64,000 bases of DNA, taken from NCBI RefSeq assembly GCF_900172275.1, contig NZ_FWFT01000001.1:248001-312000 (forward strand). Direction: 5' to 3'. The position numbers were made by a program, and so were the translations under genes. Within the stretch, counting starts at the first letter, position 1. Every line of letters begins with the position of its first letter. Below the pieces are notes generated by a model. That model was not told the DNA's origin. It saw only the letters and a list, made by a program, of their open reading frames with translations, and did not search any database. This DNA comes from Pseudooctadecabacter jejudonensis (lineage in GTDB: Bacteria; Pseudomonadota; Alphaproteobacteria; Rhodobacterales; Rhodobacteraceae). Positions 1-7,259 of the stretch are shown piece by piece.

Positions 1-1595
1 GTCTGAATAAAGGTCTCGCCTTCGTCCACCCGCAGATCAAGATAACCAAGCATCAGGCGCTCAATCGCGGGCACGATTTCGTCGTAGGCAAAGCCGGGGC
101 CCGCGCGCTCTCCGATGGCGGCGTCTTGCGTGGCGTCCCCGCCCAGCGTGATCTGGTAGTTTTCGACGCCCGCGCGATCAAGGCCGAGGATCCCGATATG
201 GCCCACGTGGTGGTGCCCACAGGCGTTGATGCAGCCTGAGATCTTGATCTTCATCTCGCCCACGTCATGTTCGATTTTCAACGCATCGACCCGTTCTGCG
301 ATCTGCTGCGCGATGGGGATTGATCGCGCTGTGGCGAGAGCACAGTAATCCATGCCCGGACAGGCAATGATGTCAGAGGCCAGGCCAATATTGGCGGTGG
401 CCAGATCATTTGCCCGCAGGATCTTGTAAATCGCAGGCAGGTCCGATTTGTGGACATGGGGCAGGATGACGTTCTGTTCATGGCTGATGCGCAATTCATC
501 ATGGCCAAACTGACGCGCAAGGTCTGCCATCACGCGCATCTGATCTGCTGTGGCATCGCCAGGGGTGGCCCCATGTTTTTTCAGCGAGATGCTGACGATG
601 GCGTAGCCGTCGGCCTTGTGGTCCGTCAGGTTCGTGTCCGCCCAGGAACGGAATAAGGGGTCTGCGGCGTAAGCTCTGTCAAAGAGGTCCGTTTCAGCAT
701 TGCGGAACGCAGGGGCTGCGAACTGGGCTTCGATATCGCGCAACATGTCTTGGTCCACGCCCGAGAATGACGGCTTGATGGCCGCAAAACGGTCTTCCAC
801 GCGTTTGGAAATCTCATCGATGCCATGCTCATGCACGGTGATCTTGATGCGCGCCTTATATTTGTTGTCGCGGCGGCCCAAGCGGTTCCAGACGGAGACG
901 ACGGCCTCGGTGTAGGGCAGCAGGTCTTCCAAGGGCAGGAAATCGCGCAGCACCTTGCCAATCATCGGGGTGCGGCCAAGGCCACCGCCGACGATGACGC
1001 GCACGCCAGGCTGGCCGTCTTGGTCCAACAGCTGCAGGCCGATGTCGTGGGCGCGGATCACGGCGCGGTCGTTGTCCGCACCGGTCACGGCAATCTTGAA
1101 CTTGCGGGGCAGGAACTGAAATTCAGGGTGATCCGTGGACCACTGACGCAGCAATTCCGCGATGGGGCGGGGGTCTGCGACCTCATCCTTGGCGGCACCT
1201 GCGAAGTGGTCGGCAGTGACATTTCTTATTGTGTTTCCAGAGGTTTGGATGGCGTGCATGCCGACGTCGGCCAGGTCGGACAGCATGTCGGGCACGTCTT
1301 TCAGGGCAGGCCAGTTGTACTGGATGTTCTGGCGCGTGGTGAAATGGCCGTAGCCTTTGTCATAGGTCTCTGCCAGATGGGCCAAGCGGTCCATCTGCGC
1401 GCTGTTTAATGTGCCATATGGAATGGCCACGCGCAGCATGTAGGCGTGCAGTTGCAGGTACAGACCGTTCATCAAACGCAGGGGTTTGAATTCATCCTCG
1501 GTCAGGGAGCCATCGATCCGGCGTTCCACCTGACCGCGGAATTGGGCCACACGTTCACGCACGAAAGCCTCATCGAAGTCATTGTAATTATACAT
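1..1595 (-). CDS. cysI: Nitrite/sulfite reductase hemoprotein (CysI-type), 3' end outside window
   Basis: Siroheme/4Fe-4S enzyme for six-electron reduction of sulfite to sulfide in cysteine biosynthesis; the family also includes nitrite reductases. The frame is open from the ATG at 1595 through the window edge (at least 531 residues). It carries the two cluster/siroheme cysteine pairs: ACPGMDYCALA near residue 410 and SGCINACGHHH near residue 452. The N-terminal half has the expected ferrite-reductase-like repeat (LRVAIPYGTL, HFTTRQNIQYNW). Its start overlaps the end of the DUF2849 gene by 8 bases. With cysG upstream it forms a minus-strand operon, which favours sulfite over nitrite as substrate, by inference. 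Only the C-terminal end is missing. Confidence 0.93.
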   Translation of the reverse strand, partial: MYNYNDFDEAFVRERVAQFRGQVERRIDGSLTEDEFKPLRLMNGLYLQLHAYMLRVAIPYGTLNSAQMDRLAHLAETYDKGYGHFTTRQNIQYNWPALKDVPDMLSDLADVGMHAIQTSGNTIRNVTADHFAGAAKDEVADPRPIAELLRQWSTDHPEFQFLPRKFKIAVTGADNDRAVIRAHDIGLQLLDQDGQPGVRVIVGGGLGRTPMIGKVLRDFLPLEDLLPYTEAVVSVWNRLGRRDNKYKARIKITVHEHGIDEISKRVEDRFAAIKPSFSGVDQDMLRDIEAQFAAPAFRNAETDLFDRAYAADPLFRSWADTNLTDHKADGYAIVSISLKKHGATPGDATADQMRVMADLARQFGHDELRISHEQNVILPHVHKSDLPAIYKILRANDLATANIGLASDIIACPGMDYCALATARSIPIAQQIAERVDALKIEHDVGEMKIKISGCINACGHHHVGHIGILGLDRAGVENYQITLGGDATQDAAIGERAGPGFAYDEIVPAIERLMLGYLDLRVDEGETFIQ

Positions 1596-1893
1596 GATTT
1601 TGCTCCTGCTTGCCGTGCGCATAATTGGACGGGCCGCGGGTGCGGAAGGCCTCGCGGAAGTGGGTGGGCTCGGGTCCGTTGTCGCCCTCTTTGGCATCGG
1701 CCAGATAAGCGCCGGCGATGACGTCTGCTTGACCCTGCGCCTGAAGCAGACGCAGATCGGCGTGGGCCTCATCTGTCATCAATTCCGCATCGGCGATGTC
1801 GGTGGACCATGTGTCCTGGGCCGTGAACCAGACCGCGTCGCCTTCGAGCAGACGGTTCGCAGTCACGACTTTGGGGGTGAATTGACGGGGCAT
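1588..1893 (-). CDS. DUF2849 domain protein
   Basis: A 101-residue protein starting MPRQFTPKVVTANRLLEG with a central DVWF-like stretch, matching the small DUF2849 family that sits between siroheme synthase and sulfite reductase in many alphaproteobacteria. No signal peptide, membrane segment or cysteine cluster is visible. Its ATG overlaps the cysG stop (ATGA) and its stop overlaps the cysI start, so translation is probably coupled across all three genes. The biochemical function is unknown; the context suggests an accessory role in sulfite reductase assembly or siroheme delivery, which is inference. Confidence 0.85.
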   Translation of the reverse strand: MPRQFTPKVVTANRLLEGDAVWFTAQDTWSTDIADAELMTDEAHADLRLLQAQGQADVIAGAYLADAKEGDNGPEPTHFREAFRTRGPSNYAHGKQEQNHV

Positions 1894-3326
1894 CAGAGGG
1901 CCTCCTGCGGGGCAAAATTGGCGGTATGGTTTGCGTATGGCTGGCGTATGGCAGGCGTATGGCTGGCCGCCAGCGCATCACGGGGGGCGAGGCCGAGGAA
2001 CGTGAGGGCGGGGCCGGTCAATCTGGCCTCGGTCATCGTGGGTTCGAGCGCGCCCAATGTGGTCGGGATGACCCGCTGATCCGTGCGGGAGACGTTTTCG
2101 ATGATCGTCACAGATGTCATCGGGTCGGCCCCGTGCATCAACAACCGGCCTTGGATGAAACGTGCGGATTTTTTGCCCATGTAGATGGCGGCCACCTGAC
2201 CGTCCTCGGCCAGTGCGCGCCAATCGTGATCGGCGTAGCCCTTGGTGTCGTGGCCGGTGATGAAGCGCACCGCAGAATTGCGGCCACGTTTCGTCAGGCT
2301 TTGCCCGATGCCCGCTACAGCGGCGGAGGCGGCGGTGATCCCCGGCACGATGGCATAGGAGATGTCGGCGGCGGTGATCGCGTCAATTTCTTCGTCCAGA
2401 CGGCCAAAGACCGTCGGGTCGCCTGCCTTGAGACGCACTACGTGGTGGCCGTCCTGGGCGTGCTGCACGATCAGGTCGTTGATGTCGTCTTGCGCCATGG
2501 CGCGTCCGAAGCCTTCTTTGCCCGCGTCGATCATCACGGCCTCACGGCGGGCCAGTTCAAGGATTTCGGGGGTGACCAGACGGTCGTAGATGACCACATC
2601 GGCCTTATCGAGGGCCTTGCGGGCTTTGAGGGTCAACAGATCCGGATCGCCCGGCCCTGCGCCGACCAGATCCACATGACCCGGCTTGGCGTCGGTGTTG
2701 AGGTGGTCTTGAAGCAGGGCATGAAGGGCAGGTTCAACGGCGTCTTCGCCTTGCGCAACCGCGCGCGGACCTGCGTTGAAGTAATAGTCGGACCAGAAAT
2801 TGCGGCGGGCCACGCCGAAGGGCAGGGCCTCGGCCATTTTGCGAAAGCCTTTGCCGATGCGGGCCAGCGTGCCCAAAGAGGCGGGCAGTTTTTCTTCGAG
2901 GTCTTTTTTGATCGCGCGAGCCAGAACGGGGGCCGCACCCTCGGTGCCGATGGCGATGGTGACGGGGTCACGATCCACGATGGCGGGGGTGATGAACTGG
3001 CTGTCGCCCAGATTGTCGACGATGTTGACCAGCGCGCCGTCGCGGTGGGCGAGGGCCGCGGTGCGGGCGTCTTCGACCGCATCCTCATGGGCGGCATAGA
3101 AGAGGGCGGCACACATGGCGTCGCCCGGCTCCATCGTGCGTGGGATCAAGGTGAGTTTGCCCGCGTCTGCCCAGCCGTGAATTTCGGGGGCGGCGTCGGC
3201 GGCAATGACTGTGATATTGGCTTGCGTTTTCAGGATCAGACGCAGTTTGGCCAAGGCGGCATCGCCCCCGCCCGCAAGGACGATGCGGCGGCCTTCGACG
3301 GCCAGAAAGATTGGAAAGTGCTTCAT
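1893..3326 (-). CDS. cysG: Siroheme synthase CysG (bifunctional)
   Basis: Converts uroporphyrinogen III to siroheme. The 477-residue protein has an N-terminal precorrin-2 dehydrogenase/ferrochelatase half with a GGG nucleotide-binding loop (VLAGGGDAALAK, residues about 16-27). The C-terminal SAM-dependent uroporphyrinogen-III C-methyltransferase half begins near residue 218 (LVGAGPGDPDLLTLKA, VPGITAASAA). The usual RLKGGDPF-FGRGGEE loop reads RLKAGDPTVFGRLDEE here, a divergence from stand-alone enzymes. The last 20 or so residues are encoded by an 11-bp tandem repeat and look like a non-conserved tail. It is the first gene of the cysG-DUF2849-cysI operon and is divergent from an Lrp-type regulator. 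Confidence 0.95.
   Translation of the reverse strand: MKHFPIFLAVEGRRIVLAGGGDAALAKLRLILKTQANITVIAADAAPEIHGWADAGKLTLIPRTMEPGDAMCAALFYAAHEDAVEDARTAALAHRDGALVNIVDNLGDSQFITPAIVDRDPVTIAIGTEGAAPVLARAIKKDLEEKLPASLGTLARIGKGFRKMAEALPFGVARRNFWSDYYFNAGPRAVAQGEDAVEPALHALLQDHLNTDAKPGHVDLVGAGPGDPDLLTLKARKALDKADVVIYDRLVTPEILELARREAVMIDAGKEGFGRAMAQDDINDLIVQHAQDGHHVVRLKAGDPTVFGRLDEEIDAITAADISYAIVPGITAASAAVAGIGQSLTKRGRNSAVRFITGHDTKGYADHDWRALAEDGQVAAIYMGKKSARFIQGRLLMHGADPMTSVTIIENVSRTDQRVIPTTLGALEPTMTEARLTGPALTFLGLAPRDALAASHTPAIRQPYANHTANFAPQEAL
1933..1965. repeat. Three 11-bp tandem repeats inside the cysG 3' end
   Basis: The unit GCGTATGGC(T/A)G is repeated three times without interruption, with a degraded fourth copy just before it (1921-1931). 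It encodes part of the CysG C-terminal tail. Because 11 is not a multiple of 3 the repeat is read in all three frames; three units add exactly 11 codons. Confidence 0.85.
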
Positions 3327-3345
3327 GGATCACCTCTTCGCTTCT

Positions 3346-3410
3346 GCAGAATATAGAATATTGTTCTGCGAATTGCGCCCCTGAGGGGGTTGAAAGGGAT
3401 GATTGTTCTG
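3346..3410. promoter_or_regulatory. Candidate Lrp-type operator between cysG and lrp
   Basis: The 133-bp divergent intergenic region holds an inverted repeat GCAGAA-N12-TTCTGC at 3346-3369 with an AT-rich centre, 20 bp upstream of the cysG start. The half-site ATTGTTCTG within it (3360-3368) recurs at 3402-3410. This architecture suits an Lrp/AsnC protein controlling both genes. No direct evidence of binding. Confidence 0.5.
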
Positions 3411-3459
3411 TCTAACGCTAAGGTCAGTCAGGTTGTTTTCCAATAAGGGCAAAAAGCGA

Positions 3460-3921
3460 ATGGATGTTCGGATAGACGAGTTGGACCGGAAAATCCTCAA
3501 GGCGTTGCAATCGGATGCATCGCGGTCACTGGACGATATCGCCAAAGAGGTCGGGTCGTCGAAAACGCCTGTGTGGAACCGGATTCGGAAACTGCGTGAG
3601 GCCGGTGTGGTCGGCCAGCATACTGTCATGCTGGACGCTGAAGCCTTAGGGTTTGAGGCCTGTTTTTTCGTGCTGATCCGCACGTCCGAGCATGAGGCCG
3701 AATGGCAGGCCAAGTTCTTGAAAGCATTGATGGATCACGACGAGGTGCAAGAGGCGCACCGGTTGGCAGGTGACATCGATTACATCCTGAAAGTGCGGGT
3801 GAAAAACGCGCGGGCCTATGATGAATTCTATCAGGCGCTGATCTCAGAGGTGCGGGTTTACAATGTGACCGCTCTCTTGAGTATGGAAGAGATCAAATCG
3901 ACGGTGGCGTTGCCGTTGTGA
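3460..3921 (+). CDS. Lrp/AsnC family transcriptional regulator
   Basis: A 153-residue regulator with an N-terminal winged helix-turn-helix (LDRKILKALQSDASRSLDDIAKEVGSS is its first part, followed by TPVWNRIRKLREAGVV) and a C-terminal RAM ligand-binding domain. The start ATG at 3460 (MDVRIDELDRK) is chosen over an upstream ATG because it gives the canonical Lrp N-terminus and has AAGGGC at -11. It is divergent from cysG, and local regulators of this type commonly control the adjacent sulfite-assimilation operon. The effector is not predictable from sequence. Confidence 0.9.
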   Translation: MDVRIDELDRKILKALQSDASRSLDDIAKEVGSSKTPVWNRIRKLREAGVVGQHTVMLDAEALGFEACFFVLIRTSEHEAEWQAKFLKALMDHDEVQEAHRLAGDIDYILKVRVKNARAYDEFYQALISEVRVYNVTALLSMEEIKSTVALPL

Positions 3922-3922
3922 T

Positions 3923-3968
3923 CCAAAGTCTCGCGAGACCTTGGCTGCAGACTTTCGAGGAAAGTCTG
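3923..3968. terminator. Two hairpins between convergent lrp and DUF1194 genes
   Basis: A 12-bp perfect palindrome GTCTCGCGAGAC (3928-3939, extended by CCAA/TTGG) is followed by a 9-bp stem with a 3-base loop, CAGACTTTC-GAG-GAAAGTCTG (3948-3968). Placed in the 48-bp gap between two convergent stops, they probably end transcription in both directions, although neither has a clear T-run. Confidence 0.55.
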
Positions 3969-3969
3969 G

Positions 3970-4614
3970 TCACCCGAAGATGCGGGACACTTCGCGCAGG
4001 ATCTTTTCACGAATGGCGCGGGGGTAGTCACGGTGCCGCTGGGCTGTGATGACGAACCCGTCGCGGGTGATGACGTGGCGGGTGAAAAAGTTCGTGATGG
4101 CCAACCCCATGCTTTCGATCGCGATGCCGTTGATGGTGACACCGCGGCGTTCGGCCTCGCGGCTGGCCGTGCGGGTGTCGGAGCCTGCGTTGGGCGTGCC
4201 ATCCCCTGAGATATCAATGACTTGGCGGGTGCAGCTGGGGGCCTGTTCCATATAGTCCAGCGCGAACATGATGGCCTCACCGGGGGCGGTGTCGGACATC
4301 ACGAAGGCGCGCTGCATCAGACGCGCGTCGGCGGAAAATGTCTGGACATCGGCCAGTGTTCGGATCTGGCGCCACGGAATTGAAATTTCCTGCCGGTCAA
4401 CGCCGGACCATTGCATGACAGCGACGGCCACCTGGCCTTGGATGAGTGCTTCGGACACCTCTTCATCCAAAACGGCGTCGGCCATACCGTCGGTCTGGAG
4501 GCGATATTCGGCCACGTCGATGGAGTTGGAGACATCGATGGTCAGTAACAACGCCGTGTCGCAGGCGATTGCGGGGGAGGCAAAGAGGGTGAGGACCGTG
4601 ATCAAGCGTTTCAT
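3970..4614 (-). CDS. DUF1194 von Willebrand factor A-like secreted protein
   Basis: A 214-residue protein with a short N-terminal signal peptide (MKRLITVLTLFASPAIA, cleavage before CDTALL). A vWFA-like fold follows, with the metal-site start LLLTIDVSNSID and the motif DISGDGTPNAGSD in place of the usual second MIDAS loop. This matches DUF1194, common in Roseobacter-group bacteria, function unknown, probably periplasmic. The start at 4614 was chosen because it begins the signal peptide. A longer reading to 4848 would run through the ssrA-derived repeats and is unlikely. Confidence 0.85.
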   Translation of the reverse strand: MKRLITVLTLFASPAIACDTALLLTIDVSNSIDVAEYRLQTDGMADAVLDEEVSEALIQGQVAVAVMQWSGVDRQEISIPWRQIRTLADVQTFSADARLMQRAFVMSDTAPGEAIMFALDYMEQAPSCTRQVIDISGDGTPNAGSDTRTASREAERRGVTINGIAIESMGLAITNFFTRHVITRDGFVITAQRHRDYPRAIREKILREVSRIFG

Positions 4615-4720
4615 GTCTTTGAATGTAACCTGATTTTGCGCATCGAAAAGAGGGGTGTTTCGTCCCTTGCGGTCCTCAACCCGTTGGACGTGCGCGGGCT
4701 GATGTAGAACAGTCTTGGTG

Positions 4721-4882
4721 GCTGGGGGCAATGACAGGGAACGGGAGAGGTCATCAAACGAAGGGGGAGTAAGTGCAGGCTTCTGTTGCCGCAGGGGTCC
4801 AGGCAGGGGGCACCAACGACAGGCATGGGTGGCGGGAGAGGTCATCAAACGCAGGGGGGGGGAAGTGCAGGCTTCTGTTGCC
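4721..4882. repeat. Tandem duplication covering the ssrA 3' end
   Basis: Two copies of a sequence of about 70-80 bp lie side by side: 4721-4790 and 4801-4882. The best conserved core is 49-50 bp (4742-4790 and 4833-4882): the first 19 and last 20 bases are identical and only a short G-rich middle differs, with a run of nine G in the second copy. The copy nearer ssrA contains the predicted 3' end of the tmRNA coding piece (GTGCAGGCTTCTGTTGCC on the plus strand), and the other copy repeats that end downstream. The rest of 4615-4741 shows no gene. Confidence 0.85.
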
Positions 4883-5172
4883 AGGTGCCTGCGAACCCCG
4901 CCTAGACCTGCTAGGGCCTAGGGCTTAATTTTCGGTATTCCGCACAGCTTACGCTGCGAGTGCAACCGGAGCATTGTTGTCATTTGCAACTAGCTTAGAT
5001 GAACCGATAACGGTGGTATCTCACCGAAACAAAGCTAACCCCTTTAGACGTTCGTCGATCCTGTTTCGTCCCCGCACACCCCAAATGAAGGTTTTTGGTG
5101 GAGACGCCGGGTACCGCCCCCGGGTCCGATCCGCTTATTACGAGCGCGTTTATGTTCATAGTCCCGAAGGAC
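4864..5172 (-). ncRNA. ssrA: Two-piece (permuted) tmRNA
   Basis: Rescues stalled ribosomes by adding a degradation tag. On the minus strand the acceptor piece comes first. It opens with a GTCC-TTCG-GGAC hairpin, then CGCGCTCGTAATAAGCGG, a T-arm (GACCCGGGGGCGGTACCC), and ends GGCGTCTCCACCA, with CCA at 5100-5098. About 22 bases of intervening sequence follow. The coding piece starts GGGGACGAAACAGGATCGAC at 5075. GGGGACG pairs with CGTCTCC, leaving a G3-U70 wobble, the alanyl-tRNA synthetase identity element. The tag frame, 4987-4949, reads ANDNNAPVALAA then stop, with GCA as resume codon. Gene order is the circularly permuted alphaproteobacterial form. The 3' limit of the coding piece is approximate (hairpin GCAGGC...GCCTGC, 4892-4867). 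Confidence 0.93.
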
Positions 5173-5178
5173 AATCCC

Positions 5179-5207
5179 TATATAGGGAGCGTGGCGCGGG
5201 GTTGCAA
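5179..5207 (-). promoter_or_regulatory. ssrA promoter
   Basis: On the minus strand TTGCAA (5207-5202), a 17-bp spacer and TATATA (5184-5179) make a good sigma-70 promoter. It places the first transcribed base near 5172, the start of the UUCG-capped hairpin of the acceptor piece. Confidence 0.7.
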
Positions 5208-5218
5208 AGGGGGGATTT

Positions 5219-5241
5219 GCATATTTTTGAAACAGCGAAAC
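5219..5241. repeat. Dispersed 23-bp intergenic element, copy 1
   Basis: The sequence beginning GCATATTTTTGAAACAG is identical over 23 bp to the reverse complement of 25369-25391. It lies between ssrA and the DUF4345 gene. Confidence 0.75.
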
Positions 5242-5278
5242 GGGGCGGTGTGCCCGATCATGGGCGTTGGCCTGCGGG

Positions 5279-5632
5279 TCAGGCGGGCCAGTTGGCCCAC
5301 ATCAGATAGGCCGCGGGGGGCCATTCGAAGGCCAGAAAGACGAGGGCTTTTTTAAAGGGGGGCTTGTCGGTGACGATGGAGAGCGCGCGGCCTGCGCCTG
5401 CGCCAAGATAGGCCACACCGAGGGCGAAATACGCCACCGGGTCCAGTGTGATGAGGCACCAGAGGCCCATGGCGACAAACAGGCCGCCTGAGCCTGCGCG
5501 CAGTTCACTCAGCCCCATGGTGGAGCCTGTGGGTTCCAAATCCAGAGCGCCCGCCGTGTAGCGGGGGGCCAGAAAGCCGAATGCACCGAAGGCAATGGTG
5601 AGAAGGGCGATGGCGATGTTGATGTAATCCAT
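5279..5632 (-). CDS. DUF4345 family membrane protein
   Basis: A 117-residue hydrophobic protein with about four membrane segments (IAIALLTIAFGAFGFLA; GGLFVAMGLWCLITL; AYFALGVAYLGAGAG; ALVFLAFEWPPAAYLMW). The motif GLSELRAGSGGLFVAMG is typical of the DUF4345 family, whose function is unknown. It starts with ATG at 5632, preceded by GGATCC. It lies 45 bp downstream of the FadR-type gene on the same strand and could share its transcript. Confidence 0.8.
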   Translation of the reverse strand: MDYINIAIALLTIAFGAFGFLAPRYTAGALDLEPTGSTMGLSELRAGSGGLFVAMGLWCLITLDPVAYFALGVAYLGAGAGRALSIVTDKPPFKKALVFLAFEWPPAAYLMWANWPA

Positions 5633-5677
5633 GGGATCCTCTGCGGCGATATGGGGGGATACGTGAGACGGGGCGGA

Positions 5678-6406
5678 TCAGTTCCCTTTTTGTGGTGTTT
5701 TCTGTTTTGCCGCGACGGTGGCACCGAGATCTGCGGTGTAATGCGCCAGCGTGTCGAGGCCCGTGACCAAGGCGTCTGTATCGCGGGCCTCAAGCGCGTC
5801 GGCAAGACCTTGATGCAGGGCTACGATCTGGTCGCGCGAGCGCGCGGTGAAGGTGATCATGTTCATCAGCGGTTCAATCGCCTCAACCGCGCCGGCAAGT
5901 TGGTAGCTGAGCACCGGATTGCCCGCCCCATCCACCAGCGCGCGGTGAAAGGCCACGTCGGAGGCGCAGAAGGCCTCATCCGTAAGACCCGGCTGGGCCT
6001 GGCGGGTGATTTCGGCGCGCATTGTGGCCAGATGATCCGCGGTGCGACGTTGGGCGGACAGGGGCGCGCAGGCACGTTCAAGGGCAAAGCGCGCCTCACA
6101 TGCGGTGGTGAAATCAACTGCATTCATGCTCAGCAGCAGGGCGGAGGTGGTGATTTGCTGGCCGTAGGCGTCCTCAAACCGCAGTTTGTTCACAAAGGCG
6201 CCGCCCGTGGCGCCCCGCTGGGTGCGAATGAGCGATTGGGCCGCGAGGCGTTTGAGCGCCTCACGTACGGTGGAGCGGGAGACGTTGAATTGGTCGCTGA
6301 GCTCAGCCTCGCTTGGGAGGCGGTCGCCGACGTCCAGGTCACCGGAGACAATGGCATCACGGATGGATTTTGCGATTTGGGCGGAGAGGTCAGGTGCATT
6401 TTTCAT
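5678..6406 (-). CDS. FadR/GntR family transcriptional regulator (FCD domain)
   Basis: A 242-residue repressor-type protein. The N-terminal GntR winged helix (residues about 8-75; LPSEAELSDQFNVSRSTVRE, then ALKRLAAQSLIRTQRG) is followed by an all-helical FCD ligand-binding domain with the metal/ligand pattern E-ARFALE, DVAFHRALVDGAGNP and ALHQGLADALEARD. It is divergent from the DUF2182-DUF1326-DinB-dmdA-acuI run, with an inverted repeat in the short shared region, so it is the natural candidate to control that run and itself. Effector unknown: a DMSP-derived carboxylate such as acrylate, propionate or methylmercaptopropionate would fit, but this is inference. From memory, GntR-type regulators also neighbour dmdA in other roseobacters. 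Confidence 0.9.
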   Translation of the reverse strand: MKNAPDLSAQIAKSIRDAIVSGDLDVGDRLPSEAELSDQFNVSRSTVREALKRLAAQSLIRTQRGATGGAFVNKLRFEDAYGQQITTSALLLSMNAVDFTTACEARFALERACAPLSAQRRTADHLATMRAEITRQAQPGLTDEAFCASDVAFHRALVDGAGNPVLSYQLAGAVEAIEPLMNMITFTARSRDQIVALHQGLADALEARDTDALVTGLDTLAHYTADLGATVAAKQKTPQKGN

Positions 6407-6407
6407 T

Positions 6408-6431
6408 TGTCAGACATTTAAACGTCTGACA
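6408..6431. promoter_or_regulatory. Candidate operator of the FadR-type regulator
   Basis: The perfect 8-bp inverted repeat TGTCAGAC-N8-GTCTGACA starts 2 bp upstream of the regulator's ATG and 56 bp before the DUF2182 gene. Its position suits a GntR-family operator that autoregulates and also controls the divergent run. Confidence 0.6.
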
Positions 6432-6486
6432 TTTAGTTGGCAAATGATTTGGCACTGATTCAGGCCGCTTGGGAGGGCGCTGGAGC

Positions 6487-7248
6487 ATGACAACCAGAGT
6501 GACATCCTTGTTGAACGCACGTTCGGTCCTTTGGCTTGCGTTTTTTGCGGCAATCGTGCTGGCATGGGCGGTGATGTACATGATGGCCATTATGTCCGGC
6601 CTTGATCTGATCGGGCGGCCCGTGGGCGAGAACATGATGCCGATGGTGACGTTTGGGGTCTTGTTTCCCATGTGGGCCATCATGATGGCGGCGATGATGT
6701 TGCCGACCTTGGTGCCCACGTTGCGCAGCTACGAAGACCTGATGGTGAGCGCCAATGGCACCCGTGCCGGCTGGACGGGCGTGCTGCTGGGCTATTTCAT
6801 CGTGTGGGTCGGCTTTGCGGCGTTGATTTCTGTCGTGCAGGTGGGGCTGATCGCGGCGGGTGCGATTGATGCGCTTGGCATTGCGCATTCAGCGCTGTTG
6901 GCGGGGGCTTTGCTGATCGCGGTGGGGGCGTATCAGTTCACACGGGCGAAGGAGATTTGCCATGGGGTTTGCCACAGCCCGATGATGTATTTTGTGGGCC
7001 ATTGGCGCACCGGGTTCGGGGGCGGGCTGCGCATGGGGCTTGGGCTGGGCGCGTTTTGCGTGGGCTGCTGTTGGGGCTTTATGGCGCTGGGGTTTGTCGG
7101 CGGTGTGATGTCGCTCCTTTGGATGGGGCTGGCCACTGTGTTTATGATTTTGGAAAAAGTGCCGAGCATCGGCCATGTTATCACAAAGCCTGCTGGGGTC
7201 GTTTTGATCGCGGCTGGCATCGTTTTGCCCGTTTGGGCGTATCTGTGA
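6487..7248 (+). CDS. DUF2182 integral membrane protein (predicted metal-binding)
   Basis: A 253-residue membrane protein with about six membrane segments and the family hallmark MWAIMMAAMMLPTLVPTL, plus a conserved C/H-rich stretch CHGVCHSP and a CVGCCWGFMALGF segment. DUF2182 proteins are annotated as predicted metal-binding membrane proteins; no activity is established. The ATG at 6487 was preferred over an in-frame TTG 18 bases earlier, with GGGAGGG at a spacing of 8. It is followed after 11 bp by a DUF1326 gene, its frequent partner, and it heads the run leading into dmdA. Confidence 0.85.
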   Translation: MTTRVTSLLNARSVLWLAFFAAIVLAWAVMYMMAIMSGLDLIGRPVGENMMPMVTFGVLFPMWAIMMAAMMLPTLVPTLRSYEDLMVSANGTRAGWTGVLLGYFIVWVGFAALISVVQVGLIAAGAIDALGIAHSALLAGALLIAVGAYQFTRAKEICHGVCHSPMMYFVGHWRTGFGGGLRMGLGLGAFCVGCCWGFMALGFVGGVMSLLWMGLATVFMILEKVPSIGHVITKPAGVVLIAAGIVLPVWAYL

Positions 7249-7259
7249 AGGAGAGGCCC

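Noticed and set aside
1926-3356. A 476-residue plus-strand frame opposite cysG
   Set aside because: It mirrors the cysG frame; glycine/valine/aspartate-rich shadow without domain.
4614-4848. N-terminal extension of the DUF1194 protein
   Set aside because: It would be encoded by the duplicated ssrA-derived repeats and would bury the signal peptide.
4974-5355. Two plus-strand frames inside the ssrA region
   Set aside because: They run across the tmRNA and its promoter; no RBS and no protein family.
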